Source: Acidobacteriota bacterium (GTDB lineage Bacteria; Acidobacteriota; Terriglobia; Terriglobales; Acidobacteriaceae). From it: 64,000 nucleotides of DNA. The stretch covers positions 124,001-188,000 of the forward strand of contig JAJYSV010000001.1 in assembly GCA_021793405.1 (NCBI GenBank), given 5' to 3'. The position numbers and the translations under genes were made by a program. Below the pieces are notes generated by a model. It made no database searches, had not been told where the DNA came from, and worked only from the letters and a program-made list of their open reading frames with translations. Below, one piece after another: positions 8,901 to 16,668 of the stretch. Numbering within the stretch: position 1 is the first letter of the stretch; each line of letters starts with the position of its first letter.

Positions 8901-9592
8901 ATCTCCGCAACTTGTCCACTACATGCCTGGGGCAGTACATTTCCGGTGGCGTCCGCAGCCACCCATTTATCGCTGCTGGGAATGTATTGCTCCGCATTTT
9001 GGCCATTGGAACATTCCACCGTCAGCACGTTGCCATTGGCCATCAGGGTGAAGGTCTCTTCGCTGCAGCTATCGCTCTTCGCGCCTCCACCTCCGCCCGC
9101 CACCCAAATATCAGTGTCAGGGTCGTATAATGCGGTACTCGAGGAGTTGAAATTGCCAAGCAGCAAACGTCCGTCAGGCAAGACGCAGGATATGCCATCG
9201 CCGATGCCAGTCCAGCCAGAAGGCGTGGAAATGATCTTCCAACTGTCGGTCGCCGGGTCATAGATTTCCGCGTTCAGCAAATCGGACGCGGTCGACTGGT
9301 TGCCGTTGTATTCACCGCCGGCCACAAAGACTCGTCCATCTGCAAACACCGCCGATGCGAAGAATGTCGGCGCATAGGTAGGACCCGCGGCGGAGGTGGG
9401 AATGGCGGAGTTGTCCAGCATCGGCGCCAGATCTGTCCACGAGCCATTGACGTAGCTGCCGTTTCCGTCCGGCGATAGCTTGTGCCACTTATTCGATTGA
9501 AATTCGTGCACTATCACACTGCCGTCGGTGAGCAGCAGCATGTTGTCGGCGTTAAAGCTCGGCTGATTTTTTAGCGGATCCCACTTTGACAT
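5906..9592 (-). CDS. Large galactose-oxidase-like/kelch beta-propeller protein
   Basis: The product is 1228 aa. The start is ATG 9592 behind GAGGAGA, although the frame stays open further up. Residues about 10-330 contain kelch-type repeats (DGRVFVAGGEYNG, NAEIYDPATDSW, DGRLLLGNF), followed by an E-set domain of the galactose-oxidase C-terminal type (GHTYVISGTQFNG ... GQWNLRVIANG). The central 600 residues are beta-rich and unassigned. A Gly-rich linker (GGGVGGLGGGKG) leads to a small module (GKIAGLIYDHFGDFEGF) that recurs in unrelated proteins in my recollection, and the chain ends in ...GGATGCC. I see no classical signal peptide from this start. The copper ligands of true galactose oxidase cannot be confirmed. 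It converges on the 1186-5750 operon. Confidence 0.75.
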   Translation of the reverse strand: MSKWDPLKNQPSFNADNMLLLTDGSVIVHEFQSNKWHKLSPDGNGSYVNGSWTDLAPMLDNSAIPTSAAGPTYAPTFFASAVFADGRVFVAGGEYNGNQSTASDLLNAEIYDPATDSWKIISTPSGWTGIGDGISCVLPDGRLLLGNFNSSSTALYDPDTDIWVAGGGGGAKSDSCSEETFTLMANGNVLTVECSNGQNAEQYIPSSDKWVAADATGNVLPQACSGQVAEIGPALLLPDGRVFAVGATGNTALYTPDANPQNAGTWANGPTLVDSSNNTMFPMDAPGVLLTNGKVLLAASPAPPCKYPGPTTFFLYDPSTNKAVIESDSGNSGNACFQGRFLLVPTGQVLFSNSGSDIRVYTPDAGGDASWKPTLTNVLATLVTGHTYVISGTQFNGLSQACSYGDDAQMATNYPIARLEQSNGTVKYLRTSNHSTMAVATQNNLVSTHLFIPGDTPTGQWNLRVIANGIASDPIAITVGKQDIFFLMDRSTFGKGEIQALINLSGSPAVVDDAIFIVAEGYSRDMIGSAIPTIPNPNGVMQFQATGSPVPQDPSLPSSAIQRFTFPFSVSFTDTSVFTSVTQNVAIGASFAADGTTQTASAMLQLLDTPDPHIEHGDVAAGQEWYLSVDMRVFQLMAGQTRFASSVATTGSAKVVATTFIQKALANLNADPGALGTAFDSLPQAEDSSALSLAPTDGSGNAVYNFAIARVRYRDTQVAKGVRCFFRMWPAQQTNCTYDASTTYRSHTSGTTKVPLLGIDGDEIVTIPFFATPRVDNTVSLTTQTDTFNVHDIQPDQFGAEVDKYYGCWLDINQPTDLRFPPRMVGGNPADIPDGPFNGFSPLVSIQQLVRSQHQCLIAEIAYDLDPIPANADPSISDKLAQRNLAFVNVPNPGVDTSRIAPQTFEVRRSPMTLKTDNRPDELMFDWRSVPAGTTASFYLPGTTAAAILDWAGKMYTTHNITQVDPHTLRMPAAGIGYLPVPQGTGPNFAGLMSIELPDTVHKGDRYDVLVRQVTSEQFYMRGGNNNQRGGQTINVRSFSFAASSTTGGTSSFTWRRTFGTFQVSIPVSTKKALLLGEERLFAVMQWIGQSIPTVSRWYPVFQRYLQQLCGRVTGMGGDPGTILPSGYGDVPGLGTTGGGVGGLGGGKGAHESSGKIAGLIYDHFGDFEGFLLEVTCDEVLRFNSKERRVECLVREAWQQRSTVMVVSGAGDAHCPVTIIIGGATGCC

Positions 9593-9896
9593 TTTGTTCT
9601 CCTCAGTTTCATGAGCAAATGGCCGAAGACTGCCGACGACTGAAGGGCAACTTGAACCGTACGCACTGGGATAAAGTTGGGAAGTGCTTTCGGAGGACCC
9701 TTCTGTGAGTGAATAGTGCCAGTCAGGCGCCAAACGTTACAGCGTGAGAAATCCGCCACCTCGAATTTTTGTTGAGACATTTTCAAACCGAGGGGAATCG
9801 CAACTGGGGGCAAGGGAAGGTAACGCATAGGTAGACAGCATCGAACCAGGTTCATCCCGGACGCAATGATGAACAACGGAAACCGATCGAGAAGAG
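9593..9896. other. Upstream region of the kelch gene, no gene seen
   Basis: About 300 nt between the kelch start and the decayed PDZ fragment. The frame of the kelch gene stays open up to 9733, but the residues there look non-coding. A minus-strand 101-codon frame (9571-9876) overlaps the true start and has no recognisable content. The kelch promoter is expected here; I cannot point to clear boxes. Confidence 0.35.
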
Positions 9897-10165
9897 CTAT
9901 TCCATTTCAAAAGGAACGTACATCATCACCGACTGACGCTCCACGTCAATACGATTGAGTTTCCGGGCTGAAAGCTTGCAAGCATCTGGCGAAATTCGTC
10001 GGTGCTGTAGATGGCCTTGCCATTGGCAGAGCTGATGATATCGCCCACTTCGAGATTTTCCAAGGTTGCAGATTGCTCTCCCAGGATGCCTGTGACGATC
10101 ACTCCGTGGAAGGCACGCCCGCCTCTGGCAGCAAAGCTTTCAGATGATGGTGGAGAGAGCCGGCC
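9897..10165 (-). pseudogene. Remnant of a serine protease C-terminal PDZ domain (frameshifted)
   Basis: The reverse strand reads ARGGRAFHGVIVTGILGEQS, then EVGDIISSANGKAIYSTDEF and LASFQPGNSIVLT. This is the carboxylate-binding loop, central strand and final helix of a PDZ domain, as found at the end of HtrA/DegP-type (S1C) proteases. After VLT the reading shifts: one frame stops at once, the other continues VERQSVMMYVPFEME to a stop at 9897. Upstream of 10165 other frames give more broken sequence and no protease domain. No start codon or ribosome-binding site is apparent. It is best read as the tail of a decayed gene. Confidence 0.6.
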
Positions 10166-10475
10166 GCGGGTCTTGAATTGTGAATTTCACCGAGTTCAAG
10201 GTGCCGCCGCCAGGTGTTGGGTTGACGACGTTTATGGACGTCGAGCCGGTGCCAGCAGTGGTGATTGCGGCTCGACTGATCAGAACCCTCAACAGGGTGG
10301 GCGTGACGGAGGATCGTATCAGGATCGTGCTTCCAAATACGACTGTGGGTTACAAGACAGTTCACACGGCAAGAATGGGTAAAAACGGGTTAGATTGTGG
10401 TTCGATATATATGGGATGCAGCCCCTCCCCTCGGCTAATTGCCATGGATCTGGCGCTCACGCCTTCCTGTGGCTC
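10166..10475. other. Degenerate sequence between two gene remnants
   Basis: No convincing gene. A plus-strand frame from 10180 to 10482 (about 100 codons) has no ribosome-binding site or recognised domain and runs across the 3' end of the LuxR-type fragment. Parts of the minus strand may be further decayed protease sequence. I treat the stretch as eroded. Confidence 0.4.
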
Positions 10476-10778
10476 TCACTGATTGACTGCGATTGCGCCA
10501 TTTGAGCGATGTGAAGACATCTTCTCTGCGGAACAAACCCTTTTCGCGGGCTGCTTCGGGACCGCTCCATGATTGAAAAAATAGACGATAGCTTCCATCC
10601 TGCTGGAGACACCGAGCTTATCGAAAATATGAAACAAATGATTCTTGATCGTGTGTTCGCTCAGATTAAGCGTTATTGCGATGTCTCGGTTGCTTAGCCC
10701 CTCTGCCAGTAAACGAAGGATGTCCCCTTCCCGTGCGGTAAGGATCGGCTTGCAATATGGGCTAATTTGGTCGATTGG
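10476..10778 (-). pseudogene. Headless LuxR-type HTH fragment (response-regulator remnant)
   Basis: The open frame encodes a complete LuxR/GerE helix-turn-helix: LTAREGDILRLLAEGLSNRDIA, then LNLSEHTIKNHLFHIFDKLGVSS, and a 30-residue tail ending at TGA 10476. An in-frame TGA lies at 10779-10781, and no ATG, GTG or TTG occurs between it and the domain, so it cannot be translated as it stands. Members of this group normally carry an N-terminal receiver domain, and I find none in any frame upstream. It is probably a 5'-deleted NarL-type response regulator, in line with the PDZ remnant beside it. Confidence 0.7.
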
Positions 10779-10871
10779 TCAGTGCCGCATTGACTGGCTG
10801 ACCAGTGGTTCGTGACAAATTGTGTCAAACAAAGACAATTGCGGCCCCGACTGCTCTGCGGTGGTCCGGGC

Positions 10872-12239
10872 TCAGTTCTCGCTTCCGCGGACGGAGCGAT
10901 TTTTTGTCAACACGATCAAGCCCGCGTTCAGAACCGTGAGTGCGGCCAAAAGATATAAGCCTGCCCGCTGCGAACCAAAATACTCATCGGCCCATACCTT
11001 CACGTTGGGCGCGAGGAACCCGCCGAGATTCCCCATTCCGATCAAGGCGATGCCGCCAGCCGCCGCACGGTCCGCCAAATAGCCGGTAGGGAAGGTCCAG
11101 AAAAGCGGCTGCACGGCAATGAAGCCGGAGACGGCAATGGAGAGCGCGATCATGCCCATGCGCGGTCCTGCTGTCGGAAATACGAAGCTTGCACAGCCTG
11201 AAATCAAGAGTGTCAGAGCCGCAAGTTGCCGATGCCGATGGGACCTGTCTGCCGCGTGAGGCAACAGGTACGTAGCAACCAATGTGCAGAGCCACGGAAT
11301 GGCGGACACCAATCCCACTTCCAGCCCCGCAGGTCGGCGCAGCAGAGCCGATATTTCTGACGGGAGGTAGAAAATCGCTCCATAGGTGCTCATCTGAATC
11401 AGCGTATAGATCAGCAAGAACTGTATGACTCGGAAGTCACGCAGCATAGGAAGTATCTTCGCGGGTCCTGCAGAGCGCCGATCCATCTCCTCGCTGGCCA
11501 GCGCATCCACCAGCGCCTGTTTTTCCTCGGCCGGGAGCCAGGCGGCATTGGGAGGCCGGCTATCCAGATACCGAAAGGCCCAGCATCCCAGAAGGATTGC
11601 CATCCAGCCCTCCACCAGAAACATCCACTGCCAATTTTGGAGGCCGCCCCATGGATGCATCCCGAGCAATAGACCCGAGAGTGGACCGCCAACGATCAGT
11701 GCAAGCGGCACACCCAGGTAGAACAGGCCAAGAATCCGGCCTCGAACACGATTCGGAAACCAATACGTCAGATACAGAATCGCACCCGGAAAAAATCCCG
11801 CTTCCATGACTCCCAGAAGCAGCCGCAGCAGATAGAACGAGATGCTGCCTCTGACAAACATCGTCGCCATCGATACCAATCCCCAGCCCACCATCAGGAA
11901 GGAGATCCATATCTTCGCGCCGATTTTGTGAAGGAACAGATTGCTGGGAAATCCGCAGAGCGAATAACCAATGAAGAAAATACCCGCAGCAAGAGCGTAC
12001 GTGCCTTCGGAAATACCCACAGAGGTCTGTAGCGCCTGCTTCGCAAAACTGATGTTCGCCCTGTCGAGAAAAGAGACGACGTAGAGGAGCATCAAGAAAG
12101 GGACCAGCCGCTTCCGTGCTCGTGAGACCGCGCGGTCCACGAGCGCGCTGCTCCAAGAGTCAGGAAGCGGGTCCCCGTTCTCGCCGGAAGTCAATCCGAT
12201 GGAATGAGTTCGGATCGAAGAACTCCCGCTTATTTTCAT
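10872..12239 (-). CDS. MFS transporter, anion:cation symporter (ACS) type
   Basis: The product is 455 aa with about twelve hydrophobic segments. The first membrane helix carries LLYVVSFLDRANISFAK, the signature of the ACS family that includes tartrate, phthalate and 4-hydroxyphenylacetate/glucarate permeases. The loop after helix 2 and the YWFPNRVRGRILGLFYLG segment fit the same family. These transporters import organic anions with protons across the inner membrane; the substrate cannot be read from sequence. A GAGGGG sits too close to the ATG to be a normal ribosome-binding site, so the start may lie a little further in. The downstream spacer holds inverted repeats at 10776-10804 and 10813-10827. 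Confidence 0.85.
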   Translation of the reverse strand: MKISGSSSIRTHSIGLTSGENGDPLPDSWSSALVDRAVSRARKRLVPFLMLLYVVSFLDRANISFAKQALQTSVGISEGTYALAAGIFFIGYSLCGFPSNLFLHKIGAKIWISFLMVGWGLVSMATMFVRGSISFYLLRLLLGVMEAGFFPGAILYLTYWFPNRVRGRILGLFYLGVPLALIVGGPLSGLLLGMHPWGGLQNWQWMFLVEGWMAILLGCWAFRYLDSRPPNAAWLPAEEKQALVDALASEEMDRRSAGPAKILPMLRDFRVIQFLLIYTLIQMSTYGAIFYLPSEISALLRRPAGLEVGLVSAIPWLCTLVATYLLPHAADRSHRHRQLAALTLLISGCASFVFPTAGPRMGMIALSIAVSGFIAVQPLFWTFPTGYLADRAAAGGIALIGMGNLGGFLAPNVKVWADEYFGSQRAGLYLLAALTVLNAGLIVLTKNRSVRGSEN

Positions 12240-12353
12240 CCCCTCATGGTATTACCGTGGGATGGAATGCGATACGGGTTTCCCGGTCAGAAAAAGCTGC
12301 GAATCAGTTTGCGCTGACTCGCCTGTTTTCAATGCCCCATTGGCCACATCGCG

Positions 12354-13751
12354 CTAACGATCCACCGGACTCCATGCCGCTGGAAATGCGCCCTCTGTGC
12401 GCGCGATCACGGCGCTGGCCATGCAGTTTCCGATCACGTTGACGGCTGTTCTACCCATGTCCATCAATGTATCCACGCCCAGCAGCAGGAGTATCGGCGT
12501 GGTGGGTATATGAATTGCGCCGGCCGTTGCCAGCAGAATGACCAGAACCGTGCGCGGCACTCCGGCCATGCCTTTGCTGGCGATCATCAACGTAGCCAGC
12601 ATTGCAATCAGTTGGCCCAGGCTCAAGTGAATCCCGGCAGCCTGCGCTGCGAAGATCGCCGCCATGGAGAGATACACGCTCGATCCATCCATATTGAAGC
12701 TGTACCCAAGGGGGATGACGAACGAAACAATCCAGCGGGGCACTCCAAACTCTTCCATGCGCTCTATCGCCAGCGGCAGCGCGGCTTCTGAAGTGGTGGT
12801 GGCGAACCCGATGGCTGTCGGCTCACCAACTGCCGCTACAAACCTCCCGATAGGTATCTGAAAAGCGAAAAGTATGGGAATCAGAATCAACAGACAGAAC
12901 AGCGCCAGCGCAATATAGTAGGCGATGACAAACTTGCCCAGCGAAAGCAACGAAGCTAGACCCATGCTTCCCACGGTGTAAGCCAGAGCCGCTCCCGCGG
13001 CAACCGGCGCAAGATACATGATGATCCGCGTGAGCTGGAACATGGTGTCCGTAAGCGATTGCAGGATGGCGAAGAGTGGAGCGCGCTTTTGTTCCGAGAG
13101 CAAAGCAAGCGCCGATCCGAACAGCAGCGAAAAGATTACAACCTGCAGTATCTGGTTTTGCCCGACAGCCTGCACGATGTTCTCCGGGACAAAATTCAGA
13201 ATGATCTGCTGCCAGGTCCCGGCGCTGTGGATCGCAGGAGCCTGGGTCACAACAGTCTGCATTGCGGGCAACGCTATCCCCCAACCCGCGCCAGAGATGT
13301 GGATGGCCAGCGTGCCGAGAATCAGACCGAGCGTAGTGACCACTTCGAAATAGATGAGCGCCTTGACTGCCACGCGTCCAATGCTGCGCAAATGGCTGTG
13401 AGCCGCAATCCCGGTAGTTATGCTGGCAAATAAAAGCGGCGCCACCAGCATACGAACAAGCCGCAAAAAAATCTCGCCGAGAAAATACATTTGTCTGGCG
13501 ACATCAGGGGCATCCGCGCCGAATTCGGCACCCGCCGCCATGGCCAGCAATGTCCAAACCGTGAGCGAGGATCGCCTCACCGCCCAGGGAATCGGGCAGG
13601 CAATAGCAATCCAGCGAATCGTGCCACCCGCCGCGGGATGCCCTAAACGACTGATGGCAGCTCCCACCAACCATAGCGGAACGGCAACTAGGGCAAGGTC
13701 AAAAACTCTCCGGGATTTACGTGGCGATCCTGTCGCGGCTGTGCTGGGCAT
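12354..13751 (-). CDS. Dicarboxylate/amino acid:cation symporter (DAACS family)
   Basis: About 465 aa from ATG 13751; a TTG at 13817 in the same frame is an alternative, and neither has a strong ribosome-binding site. The family motifs are clear: the serine-rich re-entrant loop (ATTTSEAALPLA), the FNMDGSSVYLSMAAIFAAQA helix that binds cation and substrate, and ASKGMAGVPRT in the second hairpin. GltP/DctA-type carriers bring in glutamate, aspartate or C4-dicarboxylates with protons or sodium. The usual substrate arginine in TM8 is not obvious (the region reads MGRTAVNVIGN, which keeps the NVxGN motif). It stands apart from the MFS gene by 114 nt and is divergent from the cys leader. Confidence 0.85.
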   Translation of the reverse strand: MPSTAATGSPRKSRRVFDLALVAVPLWLVGAAISRLGHPAAGGTIRWIAIACPIPWAVRRSSLTVWTLLAMAAGAEFGADAPDVARQMYFLGEIFLRLVRMLVAPLLFASITTGIAAHSHLRSIGRVAVKALIYFEVVTTLGLILGTLAIHISGAGWGIALPAMQTVVTQAPAIHSAGTWQQIILNFVPENIVQAVGQNQILQVVIFSLLFGSALALLSEQKRAPLFAILQSLTDTMFQLTRIIMYLAPVAAGAALAYTVGSMGLASLLSLGKFVIAYYIALALFCLLILIPILFAFQIPIGRFVAAVGEPTAIGFATTTSEAALPLAIERMEEFGVPRWIVSFVIPLGYSFNMDGSSVYLSMAAIFAAQAAGIHLSLGQLIAMLATLMIASKGMAGVPRTVLVILLATAGAIHIPTTPILLLLGVDTLMDMGRTAVNVIGNCMASAVIARTEGAFPAAWSPVDR

Positions 13752-13871
13752 GTTGTCGAAACTGGCGTCTGGTCTCCTTCTGAAAATTGGCAATCTATGC
13801 TTGGGTCTTCGCACCAACTGCGAAATCTAACCTGATAAATTCATCTGCTCGCAACGCGAAACTTGTTGTAC

Positions 13872-13877
13872 TATTAT
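13872..13877 (+). promoter_or_regulatory. Candidate -10 box of the cys operon leader
   Basis: TATTAT matches the -10 consensus at five of six positions. A start about 7 nt downstream would fall at 13882-13885, two to five nt before the ATG of the Cys-rich leader ORF, so the leader would be leaderless or nearly so. This would explain why no ribosome-binding site precedes that ATG. No good -35 box is visible. Confidence 0.4.
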
Positions 13878-13886
13878 TTTCAGATC

Positions 13887-13982
13887 ATGGTCTCCAAGCT
13901 TTCCATCCTCGATTGCCGAATGCAGTGCAACTGTTGTTGCAGCAACGACGCATGTTGGCGAGGGTGCGAGCATTGTAGATAG
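13887..13982 (+). CDS. Cysteine-rich leader peptide of the cysDNH operon
   Basis: This 31-codon ORF (ATG 13887, TAG 13980-13982) has cysteines at positions 10, 14, 16-18, 23, 27 and 30: eight in 31 residues, including a CCC run in QCNCCC and CWRGCEHCR at the end. It lies 114 nt before cysD, the first gene of sulfate assimilation for cysteine synthesis, with an intrinsic terminator in between. Amino-acid leader peptides of this design measure charged-tRNA supply by ribosome stalling. Poly-Cys leader ORFs controlling sulfur genes are known in mycobacteria. An internal ATG at 13920 is a possible second start. There is no ribosome-binding site, in keeping with a leaderless transcript. Confidence 0.75.
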   Translation: MVSKLSILDCRMQCNCCCSNDACWRGCEHCR

Positions 13983-14033
13983 GCCACCAAGTCCTTCTAT
14001 ACAGTCCGCATAAGCAATTAGAACCCACGCCAG
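13955..14033 (+). promoter_or_regulatory. Candidate antiterminator pairing in the cys leader
   Basis: Leader bases 13955-13965 (TTGGCGAGGGT, inside codons for Cys-Trp-Arg-Gly-Cys) can pair with 14023-14033 (ACCCACGCCAG) at ten of eleven positions, one being a G-U pair, with a single central A-A mismatch. The second segment contains the whole 5' arm of the terminator, so the two structures exclude each other. A ribosome stalled on the CCC codons (13932-13940) would leave the first segment free and favour readthrough. A ribosome running on to the stop would cover it and allow termination. The pairing was read by eye, without folding energies. Confidence 0.6.
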
Positions 14034-14054
14034 ACATTGGAGCGTGGTTTTTTT
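14025..14054 (+). terminator. Intrinsic terminator in the cysD leader (attenuator)
   Basis: CCACGC (14025-14030) pairs with GCGTGG (14042-14047) around an 11-nt loop, followed directly by seven Ts (14048-14054). It lies 41 nt upstream of the cysD ATG, between the Cys-rich ORF and the operon it would control. No complete gene ends just before it, so it is placed to regulate cysDNH rather than to end another transcript. Confidence 0.8.
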
Positions 14055-14095
14055 ATTTCCGCCTCCGATCAAATCCATAAAGACAGGAAAGCACT

Positions 14096-15028
14096 ATGGC
14101 CAGCGCAGTCGCAGCATCGTCATTCGCCTCTACCCGCTTGAGTCACCTGCAGATGCTGGAGGCGGAGAGCGTCCACATCCTGCGCGAAGTCGCGTCGGAA
14201 TTTCAAAAGCCGGTCATGCTCTATTCGATCGGCAAAGATTCGTCCGTCATGCTGCGACTGGCGCAAAAGGCTTTTTATCCCGGGCCGATTCCCTTCCCCT
14301 TGCTGCATGTCGATACCGGATACAAATTCCGCGAGATGATCGAATTCCGCGATAACTATACGCGCGAACTGGGCGTGCATCTGCTGGTATGGCGGAACGA
14401 GCCTGCGCTGGCGCAGGGCGCCAATCCGGTGGCGCTGGGCACGCAGCGCTGCTGCGGACTGCTGAAGACACAGGCGCTGCTCGATGGGCTGCGTGAACAT
14501 GGATTTGACGCAGCCTTTGGCGGCGCGCGGCGAGACGAAGAGCGATCCCGCGCCAAGGAGCGCATTTTTTCCTTCCGCGACCGCGCCGGGCAATGGGACC
14601 CGAAGAACCAGCGACCTGAACTGTGGAACATTTTCAACGGGCGGATCCATCCGGGCGAGGGCATCCGCATTTTTCCGCTCTCCAACTGGACAGAGCTGGA
14701 CATCTGGCATTACATCCATCTGGAAAATATTCCCATCGTGCCGCTCTACTTTGCGAAGGAGCGCAAGATGCTGGTACGCGGCGACAGCTTGATTCCTGTC
14801 GAACAGTCGTTTGTGAAGGGATTGCCGGGCGAGGAGCAGTGGGTGCGGAGCCGGTTGCGGTCGCTGGGTTGCAGTCCCTGCACGGGCGCCATCCGTTCCG
14901 ATGCGGACACAGTGCCGAAGATTATTGCCGAGCTGGTTTCGTTCCGGTCGTCGGAGCGCGCCAATCGCATCATCGACCACGATCAGGACGGCAGTATGGA
15001 GATTAAGAAGCGCGAGGGCTATTTCTAA
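14096..15028 (+). CDS. cysD: Sulfate adenylyltransferase subunit 2
   Basis: The product is 310 aa, the usual CysD length; ATG 14096 follows AGGAAAG. CysD is the ATP pyrophosphatase-type catalytic subunit that forms APS from sulfate and ATP in the cytoplasm, driven by the GTPase CysN. The PP-loop motif [14 protein letters not shown] (residues 43-56) and [16 protein letters not shown] are intact, as are the conserved HVDTGYKF and GCSPCTGAI segments. The stop overlaps the cysN start by one base (TAATG). Expression is likely set by the Cys-rich leader and terminator just upstream. Confidence 0.97.
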   Translation: MASAVAASSFASTRLSHLQMLEAESVHILREVASEFQKPVMLYSIGKDSSVMLRLAQKAFYPGPIPFPLLHVDTGYKFREMIEFRDNYTRELGVHLLVWRNEPALAQGANPVALGTQRCCGLLKTQALLDGLREHGFDAAFGGARRDEERSRAKERIFSFRDRAGQWDPKNQRPELWNIFNGRIHPGEGIRIFPLSNWTELDIWHYIHLENIPIVPLYFAKERKMLVRGDSLIPVEQSFVKGLPGEEQWVRSRLRSLGCSPCTGAIRSDADTVPKIIAELVSFRSSERANRIIDHDQDGSMEIKKREGYF

Positions 15029-16668
15029 TGCCGCTGGTGCAGGAAATCCGACAGGACTTTTCGATTGAGGACTTTCTTGAATCCGAGCAACAGAAAGACC
15101 TGCTGCGCTTTTCAACCGCCGGCAGTGTGGACGACGGCAAATCCACGCTGATTGGGCGTCTGCTCTACGATTCGCGCAATGTGTATGAGGATCAGGTGCG
15201 GGCTGTGACCCGCAGCACGGGCGCGAGCGCGAAGACATCAATCGATTTTGCGCAGCTTACGGATGGGTTGCGTGCCGAGCGCGAGCAAGGAATCACGATC
15301 GACGTCGCCTACCGTTTCTTCGCGACCGCGAATCGAAAATTCATCATTGCCGACACGCCGGGCCATGAACAGTACACGCGCAATATGGCTACGGGCGCAT
15401 CCACAGCCGATCTCGCCATTGTTTTGATCGATGCGCGCAAGGGCATTCTGGCGCAATCTCGCCGCCATGCATCCATCGCATCGCTGCTGGGGATTCGGCA
15501 CATCGTGGCGGCGATTAACAAGATGGACCTGGTGGATTTTTCCGAGGAAGTTTTTGAGCGCCATCGCGCTGCGCTCGCCGTGCTTGCCGCCAAGCTCGAC
15601 ATCGAGGAGATGCTGGCCATTCCGATCAGCGCACTTGATGGCGACAACGTGGTGACGCGGAGCGAACGCACCCCCTGGTACGATGGGCCGACGCTGCTGG
15701 AGCATCTGGAAACTGTGCCGACAACGGCGGAAGAATCCGACGCGGCCTTCCGGTTTCCCGTGCAGCGCGTCATTCGTCCACACCAGAATTTTCGTGGGTT
15801 TGCCGGACAAATTGCCGGTGGCTCGGTCTACGTTGGAGACAAGGTGGTGGTGCTGCCGTCGGGCAAGACCAGCCGTGTCGAAAGCATCGTCACGTTCGAT
15901 GGGGAACTGGGCTCGGCGTCGGCGCCACAATCCGTCACGCTGATGCTGGAGGATGAGATCGATGTCAGCCGCGGTGATTTGATTGCCGCAGCTTACTCCG
16001 CACCGCAACCGACAACGCGGCTGGAAGCCTCGCTGGTCTGGCTGCATGCCGATCCACTGGACGGCGCGAAAACCTATCTTCTGAAGCACACCAGCCAGAC
16101 GGTGAAGGCGACCGTATCGCTTCGCCATCGAACGGATATTGAAACGCTCGAAGACCATGCGGCCGATTCGCTGGGAATGAACGAAATCGGCGTGGCCGTT
16201 GTGGAAACCAGCAGGCCTGTGCTGGTGGATCCGTATCGCGACAACCACGCTACCGGCAGCTTTATCCTGATCGATCCCGCAACGAACGCAACTGTCGGCG
16301 CGGGCATGGTACGCGCGCGGTTGGAAGCGGAAATTGAGCAGCGCTCGACATCCGCAGTAATTGTCCTCGGCAGCCGGCAAACGCTGTTGCAGGAACTGGA
16401 GCAGCGCCTGCTCGAGCAAGGCTATGCCGTAGTGAACACGCGCGTCACGAATCGCGCTGTGTGGGAGTCGCTGCTGCACGCTGGCGTCATCACGCTCGTG
16501 GCCTGCGAAGATTGCGAGTCGCCTTCGATTGCACATCTCCGCCGCCACGAAGGGCTGGTTTTCGATTCGCTGGATGTTCATCCACAAGGCGAGCATGGCA
16601 GTGCAGAAGAGATCGAACACGAACTGCATCGGAGAAACATTTTTCCCACAACTACGGAGGGCGCATGA
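15028..16668 (+). CDS. cysN: Sulfate adenylyltransferase subunit 1 (GTPase), with a degenerate C-terminal extension
   Basis: The product is 546 aa. The GTPase core has all G motifs: GSVDDGKSTLIGRLL (P-loop, about residue 32), DTPGHEQY and NKMD. Domains II and III run to about residue 430. CysN couples GTP hydrolysis to APS formation by CysD. The last ~110 residues exceed a plain CysN and sit where APS kinase (CysC) is fused in NodQ/CysNC proteins, but they lack the kinase P-loop (G-x-S-G-x-G-K-S/T); the spot reads VIVLGSRQTLLQELEQ. This looks like an eroded, probably non-catalytic CysC domain. The stop overlaps the cysH start. Confidence 0.95.
   Translation: MPLVQEIRQDFSIEDFLESEQQKDLLRFSTAGSVDDGKSTLIGRLLYDSRNVYEDQVRAVTRSTGASAKTSIDFAQLTDGLRAEREQGITIDVAYRFFATANRKFIIADTPGHEQYTRNMATGASTADLAIVLIDARKGILAQSRRHASIASLLGIRHIVAAINKMDLVDFSEEVFERHRAALAVLAAKLDIEEMLAIPISALDGDNVVTRSERTPWYDGPTLLEHLETVPTTAEESDAAFRFPVQRVIRPHQNFRGFAGQIAGGSVYVGDKVVVLPSGKTSRVESIVTFDGELGSASAPQSVTLMLEDEIDVSRGDLIAAAYSAPQPTTRLEASLVWLHADPLDGAKTYLLKHTSQTVKATVSLRHRTDIETLEDHAADSLGMNEIGVAVVETSRPVLVDPYRDNHATGSFILIDPATNATVGAGMVRARLEAEIEQRSTSAVIVLGSRQTLLQELEQRLLEQGYAVVNTRVTNRAVWESLLHAGVITLVACEDCESPSIAHLRRHEGLVFDSLDVHPQGEHGSAEEIEHELHRRNIFPTTTEGA

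Noticed and set aside
10180-10482. 100-codon plus-strand ORF in the decay zone
   Set aside because: No start signal or domain; it overlaps the 3' end of the LuxR-type fragment on the other strand.
13827-14078. 83-codon minus-strand ORF across the cys leader
   Set aside because: It runs through the terminator hairpin and the Cys-rich leader, has no ribosome-binding site, and no family resemblance.
15238-16629. 463-codon ORF antisense to cysN
   Set aside because: Typical long antisense frame in GC-rich DNA; cysN is certain from its GTPase motifs.
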